Notes: generated from the sequence alone by a model not told the origin. 64,000 nucleotides of DNA from Flagellimonas chongwuensis (GCF_013376415.1 NZ_WYET01000001.1:744001-808000); one strand, 5' to 3'. Shown: positions 51,460 to 60,766, counted from the first letter of the stretch. Translations and numbers: made by a program.

Positions 51460-52146
51460 ATGAAAAACAAGGACATTAAGATTCTATTGGTAGACGATGA
51501 ACCTGATATTCTGGAAATTATAAGTTATAACCTCTCTGCGGAAGGGTACGAAGTATTCACTGCCAAAAATGGAGTGGAAGGAGTTGCCAAGGCCAAGAAG
51601 AAAAGCCCCCATCTGATTATTATGGATGTTATGATGCCGGAAATGGATGGTATTGAGGCATGCGAAGTGATCCGGAACACACCGGGGTTGGATCATACTA
51701 TAATCACTTTCTTAACGGCTCGTGGTGAAGATTATTCACAAGTGGCCGGTTTTGATGCAGGGGCAGACGATTATATCACTAAGCCCATAAAACCAAAAGT
51801 ATTGGTGAGCAAGGTCAAGGCTTTGCTGCGACGATTAAAAGATGATAAAAAGGAAGTGGAAGATATTGTCAAAGTCGGAGAGATTATCATCAATAGGGAA
51901 GAGTACAAAATTGTAAACGATGGTGAAGAAATGGTCCTTCCAAGAAAAGAATTTGAACTCCTTTCACTTTTAACATCCAAGCCAAACAAAGTCTTTAAGC
52001 GAGAAGTGATCTTGGATAAAGTCTGGGGCAACGAAGTGGTTGTTGGCGGCCGAACCATAGATGTCCATATTAGAAAATTACGTGAGAAAATCGGCGACCA
52101 CCACTTTAAAACCGTTAAGGGTGTGGGGTATAAGTTTGTACTCTAA
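51460..52146 (+). CDS. OmpR/PhoB-family response regulator
   Basis: 228 residues. Receiver domain with acidic pocket VDDEPD, phospho-acceptor Asp56 (IIMDVMMPEMDG) and Lys in YITKPIKP; C-terminal winged helix with PRKEFELLSLLTSKPNKVFKREVILDKVWG and RTIDVHIRKLREKI. Best fit is a PhoB-type regulator of phosphate starvation genes. Its stop overlaps the kinase start by one base (TAATG). The 11-bp-phased array between it and the TonB receptor is a plausible target. Confidence 0.9.
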   Translation: MKNKDIKILLVDDEPDILEIISYNLSAEGYEVFTAKNGVEGVAKAKKKSPHLIIMDVMMPEMDGIEACEVIRNTPGLDHTIITFLTARGEDYSQVAGFDAGADDYITKPIKPKVLVSKVKALLRRLKDDKKEVEDIVKVGEIIINREEYKIVNDGEEMVLPRKEFELLSLLTSKPNKVFKREVILDKVWGNEVVVGGRTIDVHIRKLREKIGDHHFKTVKGVGYKFVL

Positions 52147-53231
52147 TGGCCATAAAACTAAAGAAATCATACAAATTTGCACTTCGATCTTCTTTGGTTA
52201 TCACCATTTTGATCACTCTGGTATTTATAGGATTTCATATGGATGTTGACCATATAGATTGGTCGCACACCTTACTTTTTGCCTTGATATGTTTTGGTAT
52301 CTGTTTTGCAATAATTCAAATCCGTGTAGAACGCTTCATTTATAGGCGAATCAAAAGAATTTATGATGATGTCTCCCTTCTGGAATCATCTTCCTTTTCC
52401 TCAAAACCTGTAACCACCGATATGCGCACTTTGGTACAGGAAATTGAAAAATTTGCCGAGGGAAAGAAAATAGAGATAGACACGCTTAAAATCCGAGAAG
52501 AATACCGAAAAGATTTTCTGGGCAACGTTTCCCATGAATTAAAAACACCATTATTTACGGTCCAAGGTTATATTTTGACCTTACTCGATGGGGCCATGAA
52601 GGATAAAAAGCTCCGTAAAAAATATCTGCAACGCGCCAATAAGGGTGTAGAAAGGTTGATTTATATCGTCAAGGATCTTGATCTTATCACCAAATTGGAA
52701 GCAGGTGAACTGAAATTGGAGAGAGAGGATTTTGATATCATCGAGCTTATACAGAACACCTTTGACCTATTGGAAATGAAAGCGGCCAGAAAGGAAATCT
52801 CACTCACCTTTGATATGGAATACCCGAACCCTGTCTACGTGAACGGGGACAAGGAAAAAATACAACAGGTAATAAGTAACCTTTTGGTAAACTCTATTAA
52901 ATATGGGCTGCCCAAAGGAACCACGGAGGTAAGTGTAGAAAACTTAATTAAAAATAAGGTGATCGTTCGGGTAACGGATAATGGAGGGGGTATCCCCAAA
53001 CAGCATATTCCAAGATTGTTCGAGCGATTTTATCGTGTGGACCAAAGTGGCAGCCGAGCCGAGGGAGGGTCCGGTCTTGGACTTTCCATTGTGAAGCACA
53101 TTGTGGAAGGCCACGGCGAAAAAATTTATGTGGAGAGCGAGGTCGATGTAGGTTCCGAATTCTCTTTTACATTGGAAAAAGCTAAGGCTCCGGTATCTGT
53201 AGCAGAGAAAACCTCAAACAAGGAGGAATAG
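52146..53231 (+). CDS. PhoR-like sensor histidine kinase
   Basis: 361 residues. Two TM helices (about 14-31 and 41-59) with a very short loop, so little sensing outside the membrane, as in PhoR. HisKA with FLGNVSHELKTPLFTVQGY, N box QQVISNLLVNSIKYG, G1 box DNGGGIP, F box LFERFYRVD and G2 GSGLGLSIVKHI. Translationally coupled to the response regulator. The last 106 bases overlap the convergent glycosyltransferase gene. Confidence 0.9.
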   Translation: MAIKLKKSYKFALRSSLVITILITLVFIGFHMDVDHIDWSHTLLFALICFGICFAIIQIRVERFIYRRIKRIYDDVSLLESSSFSSKPVTTDMRTLVQEIEKFAEGKKIEIDTLKIREEYRKDFLGNVSHELKTPLFTVQGYILTLLDGAMKDKKLRKKYLQRANKGVERLIYIVKDLDLITKLEAGELKLEREDFDIIELIQNTFDLLEMKAARKEISLTFDMEYPNPVYVNGDKEKIQQVISNLLVNSIKYGLPKGTTEVSVENLIKNKVIVRVTDNGGGIPKQHIPRLFERFYRVDQSGSRAEGGSGLGLSIVKHIVEGHGEKIYVESEVDVGSEFSFTLEKAKAPVSVAEKTSNKEE

Positions 53232-54268
53232 TCAGTGGTCGATTCAAACTGAGCCAAACCTGAGAATTCTTCGATTCTCGATAAATCTTTCACAGTAAAA
53301 TCCTCCTGACTGGAAAAAGGGACAAGTCCCTGCTTTTGCATCCGTTTCGCCAAATATTCTTGCTCATATTGCCCTGGTGTAGGGATAAAAAATGCTTTCT
53401 TTTCCAATTTAGCCAGATCCATAACCGTGGTGTATCCCGATCGGCATAGAACTTTATCACTCTGGTTTATAGCATTTTCCAGTTCTTCTGATTTCATAAA
53501 ATTGTAGTGCCGTATTTTTCCTCTTGGCGTTTGGATCTCTTCCACAACCTGTTCATCCTCAATTTTACCTTTTACGAAGAGAATATTACCTTCAAACTGC
53601 TGCAATTCACTCAGTAATTTTTCTTCCAGCATTGTTCGTTGCGGTTCCGGACCGGACAGTAAAACCATCAAGTCGTTGGTAATGGCAAATTGTCTTTTTT
53701 CAAATCGGCTCAATGGACCCAAATACACAATGTTCAATTTGGATTTTTTTAGATGTCCCAGCTTACCTGTCAAATTGGGTTTCGCTTCAACATCGGGGAC
53801 CCAGCAGGCATCAAACTTTTTTATTATTTTTTGATGTGCTTTGGAGCTCATCCAAGTCGTGTTGCCGGAAAGGACGTTGAGCTGGTGGGTAATAAATATG
53901 CAGGGCACCTTTTTATAGTAGGCACCCAATCGGTTATCGGAGATAATTCCGTCCAGGCCATGTTCCTTCACCAATCGCTTCACAGCTTTTTTCTCCTTGG
54001 CCATGGCCTTGAGCACTTTTGGTGAGTCCCAAATCATTTTTATTTTGAAGTTCTTGGCCTTCTCTGCATACGAAATCTTGTAAGATGGGAGTTCAAATGC
54101 TGGGATATTGGGGAATTCCTTCTTCAACAGTGATAGTGCCACGCCGTCCGATGCGATATAGGGTTGATGACCGTGTCGCAATAATTCATGAATAATAGGG
54201 ATACACCTAGTAGCATGTCCCAGTCCCCAATTCAATGGAGCTACCAGAATACGTTTGGAAGAATTCAT
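53126..54268 (-). CDS. MurG-like family 28 glycosyltransferase
   Basis: 380 residues from ATG 54268 (a GTG two codons earlier is possible). GT-B fold: N-terminal APLNWGLGHATRCIPIIHEL, acceptor region, and a C-terminal donor domain with CRSGYTTVMDLAKLEKKAFFIPTPGQYEQEYLA, the UDP-sugar site typical of MurG relatives. Not MurG itself; flavobacterial relatives are annotated as glycosyltransferase. Its C-terminal ~35 residues overlap the kinase gene in antisense and look low in conservation (EPTSTSLST), suggesting the stop was lost and the frame ran on. Confidence 0.88.
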   Translation of the reverse strand: MNSSKRILVAPLNWGLGHATRCIPIIHELLRHGHQPYIASDGVALSLLKKEFPNIPAFELPSYKISYAEKAKNFKIKMIWDSPKVLKAMAKEKKAVKRLVKEHGLDGIISDNRLGAYYKKVPCIFITHQLNVLSGNTTWMSSKAHQKIIKKFDACWVPDVEAKPNLTGKLGHLKKSKLNIVYLGPLSRFEKRQFAITNDLMVLLSGPEPQRTMLEEKLLSELQQFEGNILFVKGKIEDEQVVEEIQTPRGKIRHYNFMKSEELENAINQSDKVLCRSGYTTVMDLAKLEKKAFFIPTPGQYEQEYLAKRMQKQGLVPFSSQEDFTVKDLSRIEEFSGLAQFESTTDYSSLFEVFSATDTGALAFSNVKENSEPTSTSLST

Positions 54269-54309
54269 ACCCACAAAAAAACAAAATGCGAATTGCTTTT
54301 AGATTTCCT

Positions 54310-54317
54310 TAGTTTTG
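54310..54317 (+). promoter_or_regulatory. trmB -7 box TAGTTTTG
   Basis: Exact TAnnTTTG, 36 bases before the GTG start of trmB. Confidence 0.5.
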
Positions 54318-54353
54318 CCAAATCATTAATTTTTTGCTCAATAAAACACCAAA

Positions 54354-55022
54354 GTGGGAAGTAAGAATAAATTGAAGCGGTTCAAAGAGAACGAAACATT
54401 TACCAATGTGGTCCAACCTACGAGGGAAGATGTTATGGCTGGATTCGAATACAAAGGCAAGTGGGCTTCCTTTTTTGGAAACAACAACCCGATCGTATTG
54501 GAGCTGGGCTGTGGTAAGGGTGAGTATACTGTTGGGCTTGCCCAAATAAACCCAGAAAAGAACCATATCGGAATCGATATAAAGGGTGCAAGATTTTGGA
54601 GAGGAGCAAAAACCGCTTTGGAAGAAAACTTGGACAATGTTGCCTTTTTGCGCTCACAAATAGAATTGGTGGATTACTTGTTCGCAGAGGGAGAGGTCAG
54701 CGAAATTTGGATTACTTTCCCCGATCCACAGATAAAGTACAAGCGGACCAAGCATAGAATGACCAATCCGGTTTTTTTAGAACGTTACAAAAAGATTCTT
54801 GTGCCTGGGGGACTTGTTAACCTAAAGACCGATAGCGAGTATATGCACGGCTACACCTTAGGACTTTTACAAGGCTTGGGACACGAAATTGTGTATGCGA
54901 ATCATGATGTTTACAAGAACGAAGGAGCACCATCTGAAGTTCTTAAAATTCAGACTTTCTACGAAAATCAGTATCTTGAAAAAGGAAAATCAATTACCTA
55001 TATCCAATTTAGGATCAACTAA
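54354..55022 (+). CDS. trmB: tRNA (guanine(46)-N7)-methyltransferase
   Basis: SAM-dependent enzyme that methylates G46 in the tRNA variable loop. 222 residues, starting at GTG 54354 since SKNKLKRFKENETF is conserved and no ATG precedes it. SAM motif LELGCGKGEYT at about 50-60, HIGIDIKGARFWRGAKTA, and the signature ITFPDPQIKYKRTKHRMT followed by LKTDSEYMHGY. First of three closely spaced genes (LysE 3 bp, MGMT-like 1 bp). Confidence 0.96.
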   Translation: MGSKNKLKRFKENETFTNVVQPTREDVMAGFEYKGKWASFFGNNNPIVLELGCGKGEYTVGLAQINPEKNHIGIDIKGARFWRGAKTALEENLDNVAFLRSQIELVDYLFAEGEVSEIWITFPDPQIKYKRTKHRMTNPVFLERYKKILVPGGLVNLKTDSEYMHGYTLGLLQGLGHEIVYANHDVYKNEGAPSEVLKIQTFYENQYLEKGKSITYIQFRIN

Positions 55023-55025
55023 CCA

Positions 55026-55661
55026 ATGACCCACGTACTCATACTCTTTTTTGCCACATTTTCGGCAGCCTTTATGGCCACCGTACCTCCCGGTTTGCTC
55101 AATATGAACGCAGCCAAGGTAAGTGTTGAAAAGGGAAAATTGAATGGGATCATTTTTAGTTTGGGTGTTTCCGGCACCATTATGGTACAGGCCTATATTG
55201 CGGTTTATATCTCTAAATTTTTGTACCGTAATCCAGAGGTGATTGATGTTCTATTTAAGATTGCGGTCGCTGTTTTTGCCTTTTTTGCCGTCTATTTTTT
55301 TATTATGGCCAAGCGCAACAAAACTCAGTCGCAGGCCATCAAAGACGTCAATCTGAGCAAAAAGAACAGTTTTTTTAAAGGGGTTTTGTTGGCAGCTCTC
55401 AATTTATTGACCATTCCATACTATAGTGGATTAAATGCCATGTGGAACGAGGCTGGGTGGATTAAATTCGAGGCCAAGGACATCACCACCTTTGTTGTGG
55501 CTGCCGGAGTAGGGACATTTTCTGTTTTATACCTCTACACTTTTTATTTTGATAAAATGGAGACAAAGACCAATCGCTTTTCCAAAAATTCAAATTATAT
55601 ACTGAGTGCTTTGATGCTTTTACTCTTGATCATTACCCTGATTCGAATAATGTACCGCTAA
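55026..55661 (+). CDS. LysE family amino-acid exporter
   Basis: 211 residues, six predicted TM helices, with the family start FFATFSAAFMATVPPGLLNMNAAKVSVEKG (normally ...PGP.N..), and FKGVLLAALNLLTIPYY in the middle. Likely exports an amino acid or related metabolite. Lies between trmB and the MGMT-like gene with gaps of 3 and 1 bp. Confidence 0.88.
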   Translation: MTHVLILFFATFSAAFMATVPPGLLNMNAAKVSVEKGKLNGIIFSLGVSGTIMVQAYIAVYISKFLYRNPEVIDVLFKIAVAVFAFFAVYFFIMAKRNKTQSQAIKDVNLSKKNSFFKGVLLAALNLLTIPYYSGLNAMWNEAGWIKFEAKDITTFVVAAGVGTFSVLYLYTFYFDKMETKTNRFSKNSNYILSALMLLLLIITLIRIMYR

Positions 55662-55662
55662 C

Positions 55663-55986
55663 ATGGAAGAGAAAAACTTTTTTGATAAAGTCTACGAAGT
55701 GGCCAAAGAGATTCCTTATGGCAGGGTTACCTCATATGGTGCCATTGCCAAATATTTAGGGGCTGCCCGCAGCGCTAGAATGGTAGGATGGGCCATGAAC
55801 AATTCCTTGGCCAAAGATGTTCCGGCACATCGCGTAGTAAACCGGGTGGGTGTGTTAACCGGTAAGCACCATTTTGATGGGTCGAATATTATGCAACAAC
55901 TCCTAGAGAACGAAGGAATTCCAGTAAAGGAGAATCAAATTGTTGACTTTCAAAAATATTTTTGGGATCCTGCCCAAGAACTTTGA
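55663..55986 (+). CDS. alkyltransferase-like protein (MGMT family without catalytic Cys)
   Basis: 107 residues. C-terminal-type MGMT domain with the DNA-binding helix PYGRVTSYGAIAKYLGAARSARMVGWAMNN. The active-site PCHR is PAHR here (VPAHRVVNR): the alkyl-accepting Cys is Ala. Such ATL proteins flip damaged guanines and flag them for nucleotide excision repair rather than repairing them directly. Ends two bases before the convergent amidase stop. Confidence 0.94.
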   Translation: MEEKNFFDKVYEVAKEIPYGRVTSYGAIAKYLGAARSARMVGWAMNNSLAKDVPAHRVVNRVGVLTGKHHFDGSNIMQQLLENEGIPVKENQIVDFQKYFWDPAQEL

Positions 55987-55987
55987 A

Positions 55988-57649
55988 TCAATATCCTGGA
56001 GGATGCAATTCATCAAAAGAGGTATTGTCCTGAAACGCCTTGGCCAACAGTAGAATACTTTCCTCATCGTACAAATTGCCAACAAACGTCATACTGGTCG
56101 GATGGTTTTTGTCATCTAGACCCGTAGGAACTGCAATCACTGGGTGACCGGTGAGGTTGGTGGCAGTAAGTTGATCATTCCCAAAAGAAGGTGAGATCAA
56201 CACATCATAATTCTTCATCAAATCCTGCATTTTTTGAATGAGTACCTGACGTTGTCTATTGGCCTGAATATACTCAACTGCAGGAATGAACCTACTTTGC
56301 CTTAACGAGTTGGCCCTGGACCGCTGATCTTGCTCTACCATGATGTCGACTCCGCCCGAACGCACCAATTCATCGAAAAATGCTCCTGCTTCGGCCCTCA
56401 AAATAATATCAAACCCACGATAGGGAACTGCTTCGGGCATCTCTACTGCTGTGGGCTCAACCCCCATTTCTTTTAGGGACTTAAGGGCATTTCTAAGATT
56501 GTCCCCAGATTCCGTAGTGTCTTTTTCAATATCTTTTTTCAAATAGGCAACCCGTAAGTTTTTGTAGTCTTTTTTCCAATCCACGCCAAAAGGAAGGTCA
56601 ACCGTGGTAAGGTCGTTTTCATCTTTTCCCTGAATGGCTTCAAAAATAATGGCACAGTCCTCCGCGTTTCGTCCCAATGGGCCGACTTTGTCCATGGACC
56701 AGCTCAAGCTCATCACTCCATGTCTGCTTACTCTCCCGTAAGTGGGCCTAAGGCCGGTTACGCCATTTCGTGTGCTTGGCGAAGTAATCGACCCCAATGT
56801 TTCCGTTCCCAAAGCAAAAGGCACAAGTCCTGCCGACGTTGCCGAACCTGACCCCGCAGAGGAACCACTGGCGCCTTGGGTTGTATCCCATGGGTTTTTG
56901 GTCTTTCCATCGAACCATACATCACCTCGGGCCAATGCCCCGGAGACCAATTTGGCCACTAAAATCGCACCCGCTTCCTCCAGTTTTTTAACAACGGTAG
57001 CCGTTTCGTTGATGAATTGGTCTTTGTACGGCGCAGCCCCCCAAGTGGTGGGATAACCTGGAACCGCCATCAAATCTTTGGTGCCATAGGGTATACCGTG
57101 CAGGATTCCCCGATATTTCCCATTTTTGATTTCTTCGTCGGCTCGCTTGGCCTGCTCCAATGCCAAGCTATCAGTGATGGAGATGCTGCATTGCAACGTA
57201 GGCTGATATTTTTTGAGTCGTGCCAAGAAAAATTTCGTGAGTTCCGTGGGCGTAATTTTCTGGTTTTTGATAAGCGATGCAAGCTGGGGTATCGTGTAAA
57301 AAGCCAACAAATCGTATGGCTCTGGAATTTCAACGTTATCCGGAATCTCCCATTCGGTCCCGTTTTGTTGGACAGGCATAGTGAAGCCAAATGGTGTTGG
57401 GTCAAAACGTACTGCAGGGAAAACGTCATTTCCCAATGGGTATTTGCGTAAGGAATCAAAACCGCTTCGGTTCCTTTTGAGGTAAGGGTAAAGCGTATCA
57501 ATGTCTTTATTGGCAAAATGAAGACCGATTAATTTTTCAGACTTTTTTACGTCCCTTTTGTTGAATGTGTCCTTATTTGTGGAGCATGATAGCCACATAA
57601 GGGAAATCAGTAAGAGGAACAGATAGGGAACTTTGGTTTTAATTGGCAT
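55988..57649 (-). CDS. amidase-signature lipoprotein
   Basis: 553 residues. Lipobox LMWLSC with Cys22 puts it at the outer or inner membrane facing the periplasm. Amidase signature triad: Lys in YGTKDLMAVPG, cis-Ser and Ser in QGASGSSAGSGSATSAGLVPFALGTETLGS. The C-terminal half has HPVIAVPTGLDDKNHPTSMTFVGN. Likely cleaves an amide in the periplasm; substrate unknown. Downstream neighbour is convergent. Confidence 0.92.
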   Translation of the reverse strand: MPIKTKVPYLFLLLISLMWLSCSTNKDTFNKRDVKKSEKLIGLHFANKDIDTLYPYLKRNRSGFDSLRKYPLGNDVFPAVRFDPTPFGFTMPVQQNGTEWEIPDNVEIPEPYDLLAFYTIPQLASLIKNQKITPTELTKFFLARLKKYQPTLQCSISITDSLALEQAKRADEEIKNGKYRGILHGIPYGTKDLMAVPGYPTTWGAAPYKDQFINETATVVKKLEEAGAILVAKLVSGALARGDVWFDGKTKNPWDTTQGASGSSAGSGSATSAGLVPFALGTETLGSITSPSTRNGVTGLRPTYGRVSRHGVMSLSWSMDKVGPLGRNAEDCAIIFEAIQGKDENDLTTVDLPFGVDWKKDYKNLRVAYLKKDIEKDTTESGDNLRNALKSLKEMGVEPTAVEMPEAVPYRGFDIILRAEAGAFFDELVRSGGVDIMVEQDQRSRANSLRQSRFIPAVEYIQANRQRQVLIQKMQDLMKNYDVLISPSFGNDQLTATNLTGHPVIAVPTGLDDKNHPTSMTFVGNLYDEESILLLAKAFQDNTSFDELHPPGY

Positions 57650-57820
57650 GTTGGTGGGTTATTTGAAATAGCAGCTTCTAAGCTACATTTTTTCAAAAAA
57701 ACCTGCACAATAATCACATGAATTTAAGTTCGTTGGATTGATTTATTCTATTCCCGGTAATTCATCTTGTGATTTTTTTGAAATTCCTCAACACAACTTC
57801 TTAATCTAAAGCCAACACCG

Positions 57821-57828
57821 TATCTTTG
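57821..57828 (+). promoter_or_regulatory. mrp -7 box TATCTTTG
   Basis: Exact TAnnTTTG, 43 bases before the mrp ATG; the rest of the 222-bp gap shows nothing else. Confidence 0.55.
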
Positions 57829-57871
57829 TAGTTTAGAACCAGTTCAAACAGTTGGTTTAAAAAATTGATCC

Positions 57872-59011
57872 ATGAAGTTGAAAAAAACAGATATTCTTAA
57901 GGCACTGGAAAAAATCTCCGCACCCGGTGAAGGCCAAAACTTGGTCGAGAGCGGTGCAGTGACCAATGTTCAGGTTTTCGGTGATGAGGTTGAAGTGGAT
58001 GTGACCATCAAAAATCCAAGTCTTCAGGCAAAGAAGAAGACCGAAGTGGAAATTTTGAAATGCATCCACAGAGAGGTATACGAGAAAGCAAAAATAAAGG
58101 TCAATCTTAAGGTTGATGCTTCGGCACAGCCCAAGGTCAATCAAATCAAGGGAAATCCTATTCCCGGAATTCAAAATATCATTGCAGTCGCGTCCGGTAA
58201 GGGAGGTGTAGGAAAATCTACAGTGACGGCAAATATTGCAGTGACCTTGGCCAAAATGGGCTTTAAGGTGGGTCTTTTGGATACGGACATCTATGGTCCA
58301 TCCATGCCAATTATGTTTGATGTGGCTTCGGAAAAACCACTGTCCATCAACGTAGAGGGCAAGGCCAAAATGAAGCCCATCGAAAACTATGGTGTAAAAT
58401 TACTTTCCATCGGATTTTTTACCGAGCCCAACCAAGCGGTTATTTGGCGAGGACCGATGGCAGCAAAGGCATTGAACCAAATGATTTTTGATGCGCACTG
58501 GGGCGAACTGGATTTTTTGTTGCTGGATTTGCCACCGGGAACAGGTGACATCCATTTGAGCATAATGCAATCCTTACCGGTAACTGGTGCCGTAGTAGTA
58601 AGTACACCGCAAGAAATTGCATTGGCGGACGCCAGAAAGGGAGTAGCGATGTTTCAACAAGAGGCGATAAGTGTTCCCGTATTGGGAATCGTGGAGAATA
58701 TGGCGTATTTTACACCTGCGGAGCTACCTGATAATAAGTACCATATTTTTGGAGAGAACGGCGCAAAAAATCTTGCAGAAGATTTGGGAGTTCCCTTTTT
58801 GGGGGAGATTCCCTTGGTACAGAGCATTCGAGAAGCGGGAGATGTAGGAAGACCTGCTGCCTTGCAAACGGCAACCCCGACCGAAGAAGCTTTTGAGGAC
58901 CTTACTAAAAATGTGGTGCAGGAGTTGGTGAGAAGAAATACCGACCTTCCCCCGACCGAAGCAATAAAAATTACAACAATGGCCGGTTGTTCCGCTGTTA
59001 AAAAGAAATGA
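57872..59011 (+). CDS. apbC: Mrp/NBP35 Fe-S cluster carrier ATPase
   Basis: P-loop ATPase that carries [4Fe-4S] clusters to target proteins. 379 residues. N-terminal DUF59/MIP18 domain (about 5-85), deviant Walker A GKGGVGKST at about 110-118, Walker B-like DTDIYGPSMP, switch LLDLPPGTGD. The C-terminus ends in GCSAVKKK; the CxxC of some NBP35 proteins is not evident. Overlaps the NifU-like gene by 4 bp (ATGA), and the FNR and ferredoxin genes follow, so an Fe-S group. Confidence 0.94.
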   Translation: MKLKKTDILKALEKISAPGEGQNLVESGAVTNVQVFGDEVEVDVTIKNPSLQAKKKTEVEILKCIHREVYEKAKIKVNLKVDASAQPKVNQIKGNPIPGIQNIIAVASGKGGVGKSTVTANIAVTLAKMGFKVGLLDTDIYGPSMPIMFDVASEKPLSINVEGKAKMKPIENYGVKLLSIGFFTEPNQAVIWRGPMAAKALNQMIFDAHWGELDFLLLDLPPGTGDIHLSIMQSLPVTGAVVVSTPQEIALADARKGVAMFQQEAISVPVLGIVENMAYFTPAELPDNKYHIFGENGAKNLAEDLGVPFLGEIPLVQSIREAGDVGRPAALQTATPTEEAFEDLTKNVVQELVRRNTDLPPTEAIKITTMAGCSAVKKK

Positions 59012-59259
59012 GCATGACAACAATGACATCAGAAGAAACAAGAAGCAATGTAGAAAAAGCGTTGGAAGAGATACGACCTTTTTTGCAGAGCGACGGAGGA
59101 GATATTACATTGATATCCATCGAGGATAATACAGTAAAAGTCCGTTTGGAAGGAAACTGTATCGGATGTAGCGTAAACCAGATGACCTTAAAAAGCGGTG
59201 TGGAGATGACCATAAAAAAGTACGCTCCGCAGATTGAAGAGGTTATTAATATCTCCTAA
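59008..59259 (+). CDS. NifU C-terminal domain protein
   Basis: 83 residues, a stand-alone NifU domain: RPFLQSDGGDITLISIEDNTVKVRLEGNCIGCS with the CxxC motif (Cys-Ile-Gly-Cys) for cluster binding. Scaffold or carrier for Fe-S clusters, working with the Mrp protein whose stop it overlaps. Start at 59008; later Met codons at 59014 or 59023 are possible. Confidence 0.94.
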   Translation: MSMTTMTSEETRSNVEKALEEIRPFLQSDGGDITLISIEDNTVKVRLEGNCIGCSVNQMTLKSGVEMTIKKYAPQIEEVINIS

Positions 59260-59322
59260 CTGATTAAAATCATGAATCTTTTTTTGTGCATGCAGTAAGT
59301 TGCAGGCCAAAACCTCTAGTAT

Positions 59323-60381
59323 ATGATCAAAACAGATATTCTGATTATTGGAGCGGGACCTACGGGTCTCTTTGCTGTTTTTGAAGCAGGCCTGTTACAG
59401 CTCAAATGTCATTTAATCGATGCATTGCCGCAAGCAGGTGGTCAGTGCTCCGAAATATATCCAAAAAAACCCATTTATGATATCCCCGGATACCCAGAAG
59501 TGCTCGCTGGTGATTTAGTGGATAACCTTATGGAACAGATTAAACCGTTCCAGCCTGGTTTTACCTTGGGCGAACGTGCAGATACCATTGAAAAACTGGA
59601 TGATGGGACCTTTATCGTTACCACGAACAAAGGCACCAAACACCATGCGCCCGTTGTGGCCATTGCAGGTGGTCTGGGGAGCTTTGAGCCAAGAAAGCCA
59701 CTGTTGGAAAACTTGGAAAAGTTTGAGGATAATGGTGTTGCCTATATGATCAAAGAACCTGAAGTGTATCGAGACAAAAAAGTGCTGATCGCAGGAGGTG
59801 GGGATTCCGCTTTGGACTGGTCCATCTTTTTGGCCGATGTTGCCAAAGAAGTAACCTTGGTACACAGAAGAAATGAGTTCAGGGGGGCATTGGATTCGGT
59901 TGAGAAGGTACAGCAACTCAAAAATGAGGACAAAATCAATTTGATAACTCCTGCAGAAGTGGTTGCTCTGAAAGGTGAATCCCACTTGGAAAAAGTGACC
60001 GTTAAGGATACAAGTACATCCGAAGAAAGGAATATCGATGTCGATAATTTTATTCCATTGTTCGGCTTGTCGCCCAAATTGGGACCTATTGGAGATTGGG
60101 GTCTAGAGATTGAAAAAAATGCAATCAAGGTGGACAATACGTACGATTATCAGACCAATATTCCGGGAATTTATGCCATTGGGGATGTCAACACCTATCC
60201 GGGAAAACTAAAATTGATACTTTGTGGGTTCCATGAAGCCACTTTGATGTGCCAGAGCGCCTATCAAAGAATCAATCCAGATAAAAAATATGTGATGAAG
60301 TATACCACAGTAGGTGGTGTAACAGGATTTGACGGAAGTAAAAAAGAAGCGCCGAAAGCTGTTGTTAAGGCAATCGACTAA
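59323..60381 (+). CDS. thioredoxin-reductase-like ferredoxin--NADP reductase
   Basis: 352 residues. FAD motif DILIIGAGPTGL at about 4-15, the second NAD(P) motif VLIAGGGDSALDW near 164-176, and FAD-tail GIYAIGDVNTYPGK. No CxxC redox pair, as expected for TrxR-type FNR (YumC class). The short C-terminal extension is normal. Placed between nifU-like and ferredoxin genes, so it probably passes electrons between NADPH and that ferredoxin. Confidence 0.93.
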   Translation: MIKTDILIIGAGPTGLFAVFEAGLLQLKCHLIDALPQAGGQCSEIYPKKPIYDIPGYPEVLAGDLVDNLMEQIKPFQPGFTLGERADTIEKLDDGTFIVTTNKGTKHHAPVVAIAGGLGSFEPRKPLLENLEKFEDNGVAYMIKEPEVYRDKKVLIAGGGDSALDWSIFLADVAKEVTLVHRRNEFRGALDSVEKVQQLKNEDKINLITPAEVVALKGESHLEKVTVKDTSTSEERNIDVDNFIPLFGLSPKLGPIGDWGLEIEKNAIKVDNTYDYQTNIPGIYAIGDVNTYPGKLKLILCGFHEATLMCQSAYQRINPDKKYVMKYTTVGGVTGFDGSKKEAPKAVVKAID

Positions 60382-60407
60382 GAATAAAACAACCAATTAA
60401 TCGTTAG

Positions 60408-60425
60408 GAAGCTTGATCAAGCTTC
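60408..60425. promoter_or_regulatory. perfect 18-bp palindrome before ferredoxin gene
   Basis: GAAGCTTGATCAAGCTTC is its own complement and lies 8 bases before ATG 60434. In RNA it could fold as a 7-bp hairpin with loop GATC next to the start codon; in DNA it could bind a dimeric regulator. No T run. Confidence 0.5.
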
Positions 60426-60433
60426 AAATAGGT

Positions 60434-60766
60434 ATGAGCGATATTAAAATAAAAATTATAGACCGAGAAGGTGTTTCACATGAGGTGGATGCCCCGACCG
60501 ATATGAACATGAACTTGATGGAAGTAGTACGTTCCTACGAACTTGCTCCAGAGGGAACTATTGGAATTTGCGGGGGAATGGCCATGTGTGCGTCTTGTCA
60601 ATGCTATGTGCAATCCGACCATAAACTTCCTGAAATGTCCGATGACGAAGAAGCAATGCTGTCGGAGGCGTTTAATGTGAAGGACAATAGCCGTTTGGGC
60701 TGTCAGCTCCATATCACTGAGGATTTGGACGGTCTAGAGGTGGAATTGGCTCCGGAAGAAGCTTAA
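60434..60766 (+). CDS. adrenodoxin-type 2Fe-2S ferredoxin
   Basis: 110 residues from ATG 60434, the start that leaves the usual short N-terminus (an in-frame codon at 60413 lies in the palindrome). [2Fe-2S] ligands Cys46, Cys52, Cys55 (CGGMAMCASC) and Cys90 (RLGCQL), the C-x5-C-x2-C pattern of vertebrate-type or ISC ferredoxins. Carries electrons, probably for Fe-S assembly with the Mrp/NifU proteins or from the adjacent FNR. Overlaps the convergent ABC gene by 4 bp. Confidence 0.95.
   Translation: MSDIKIKIIDREGVSHEVDAPTDMNMNLMEVVRSYELAPEGTIGICGGMAMCASCQCYVQSDHKLPEMSDDEEAMLSEAFNVKDNSRLGCQLHITEDLDGLEVELAPEEA

Noticed and set aside
55663..55986. Active O6-methylguanine methyltransferase
   Set aside because: The acceptor Cys in PCHR is replaced by Ala, so it is an alkyltransferase-like protein.
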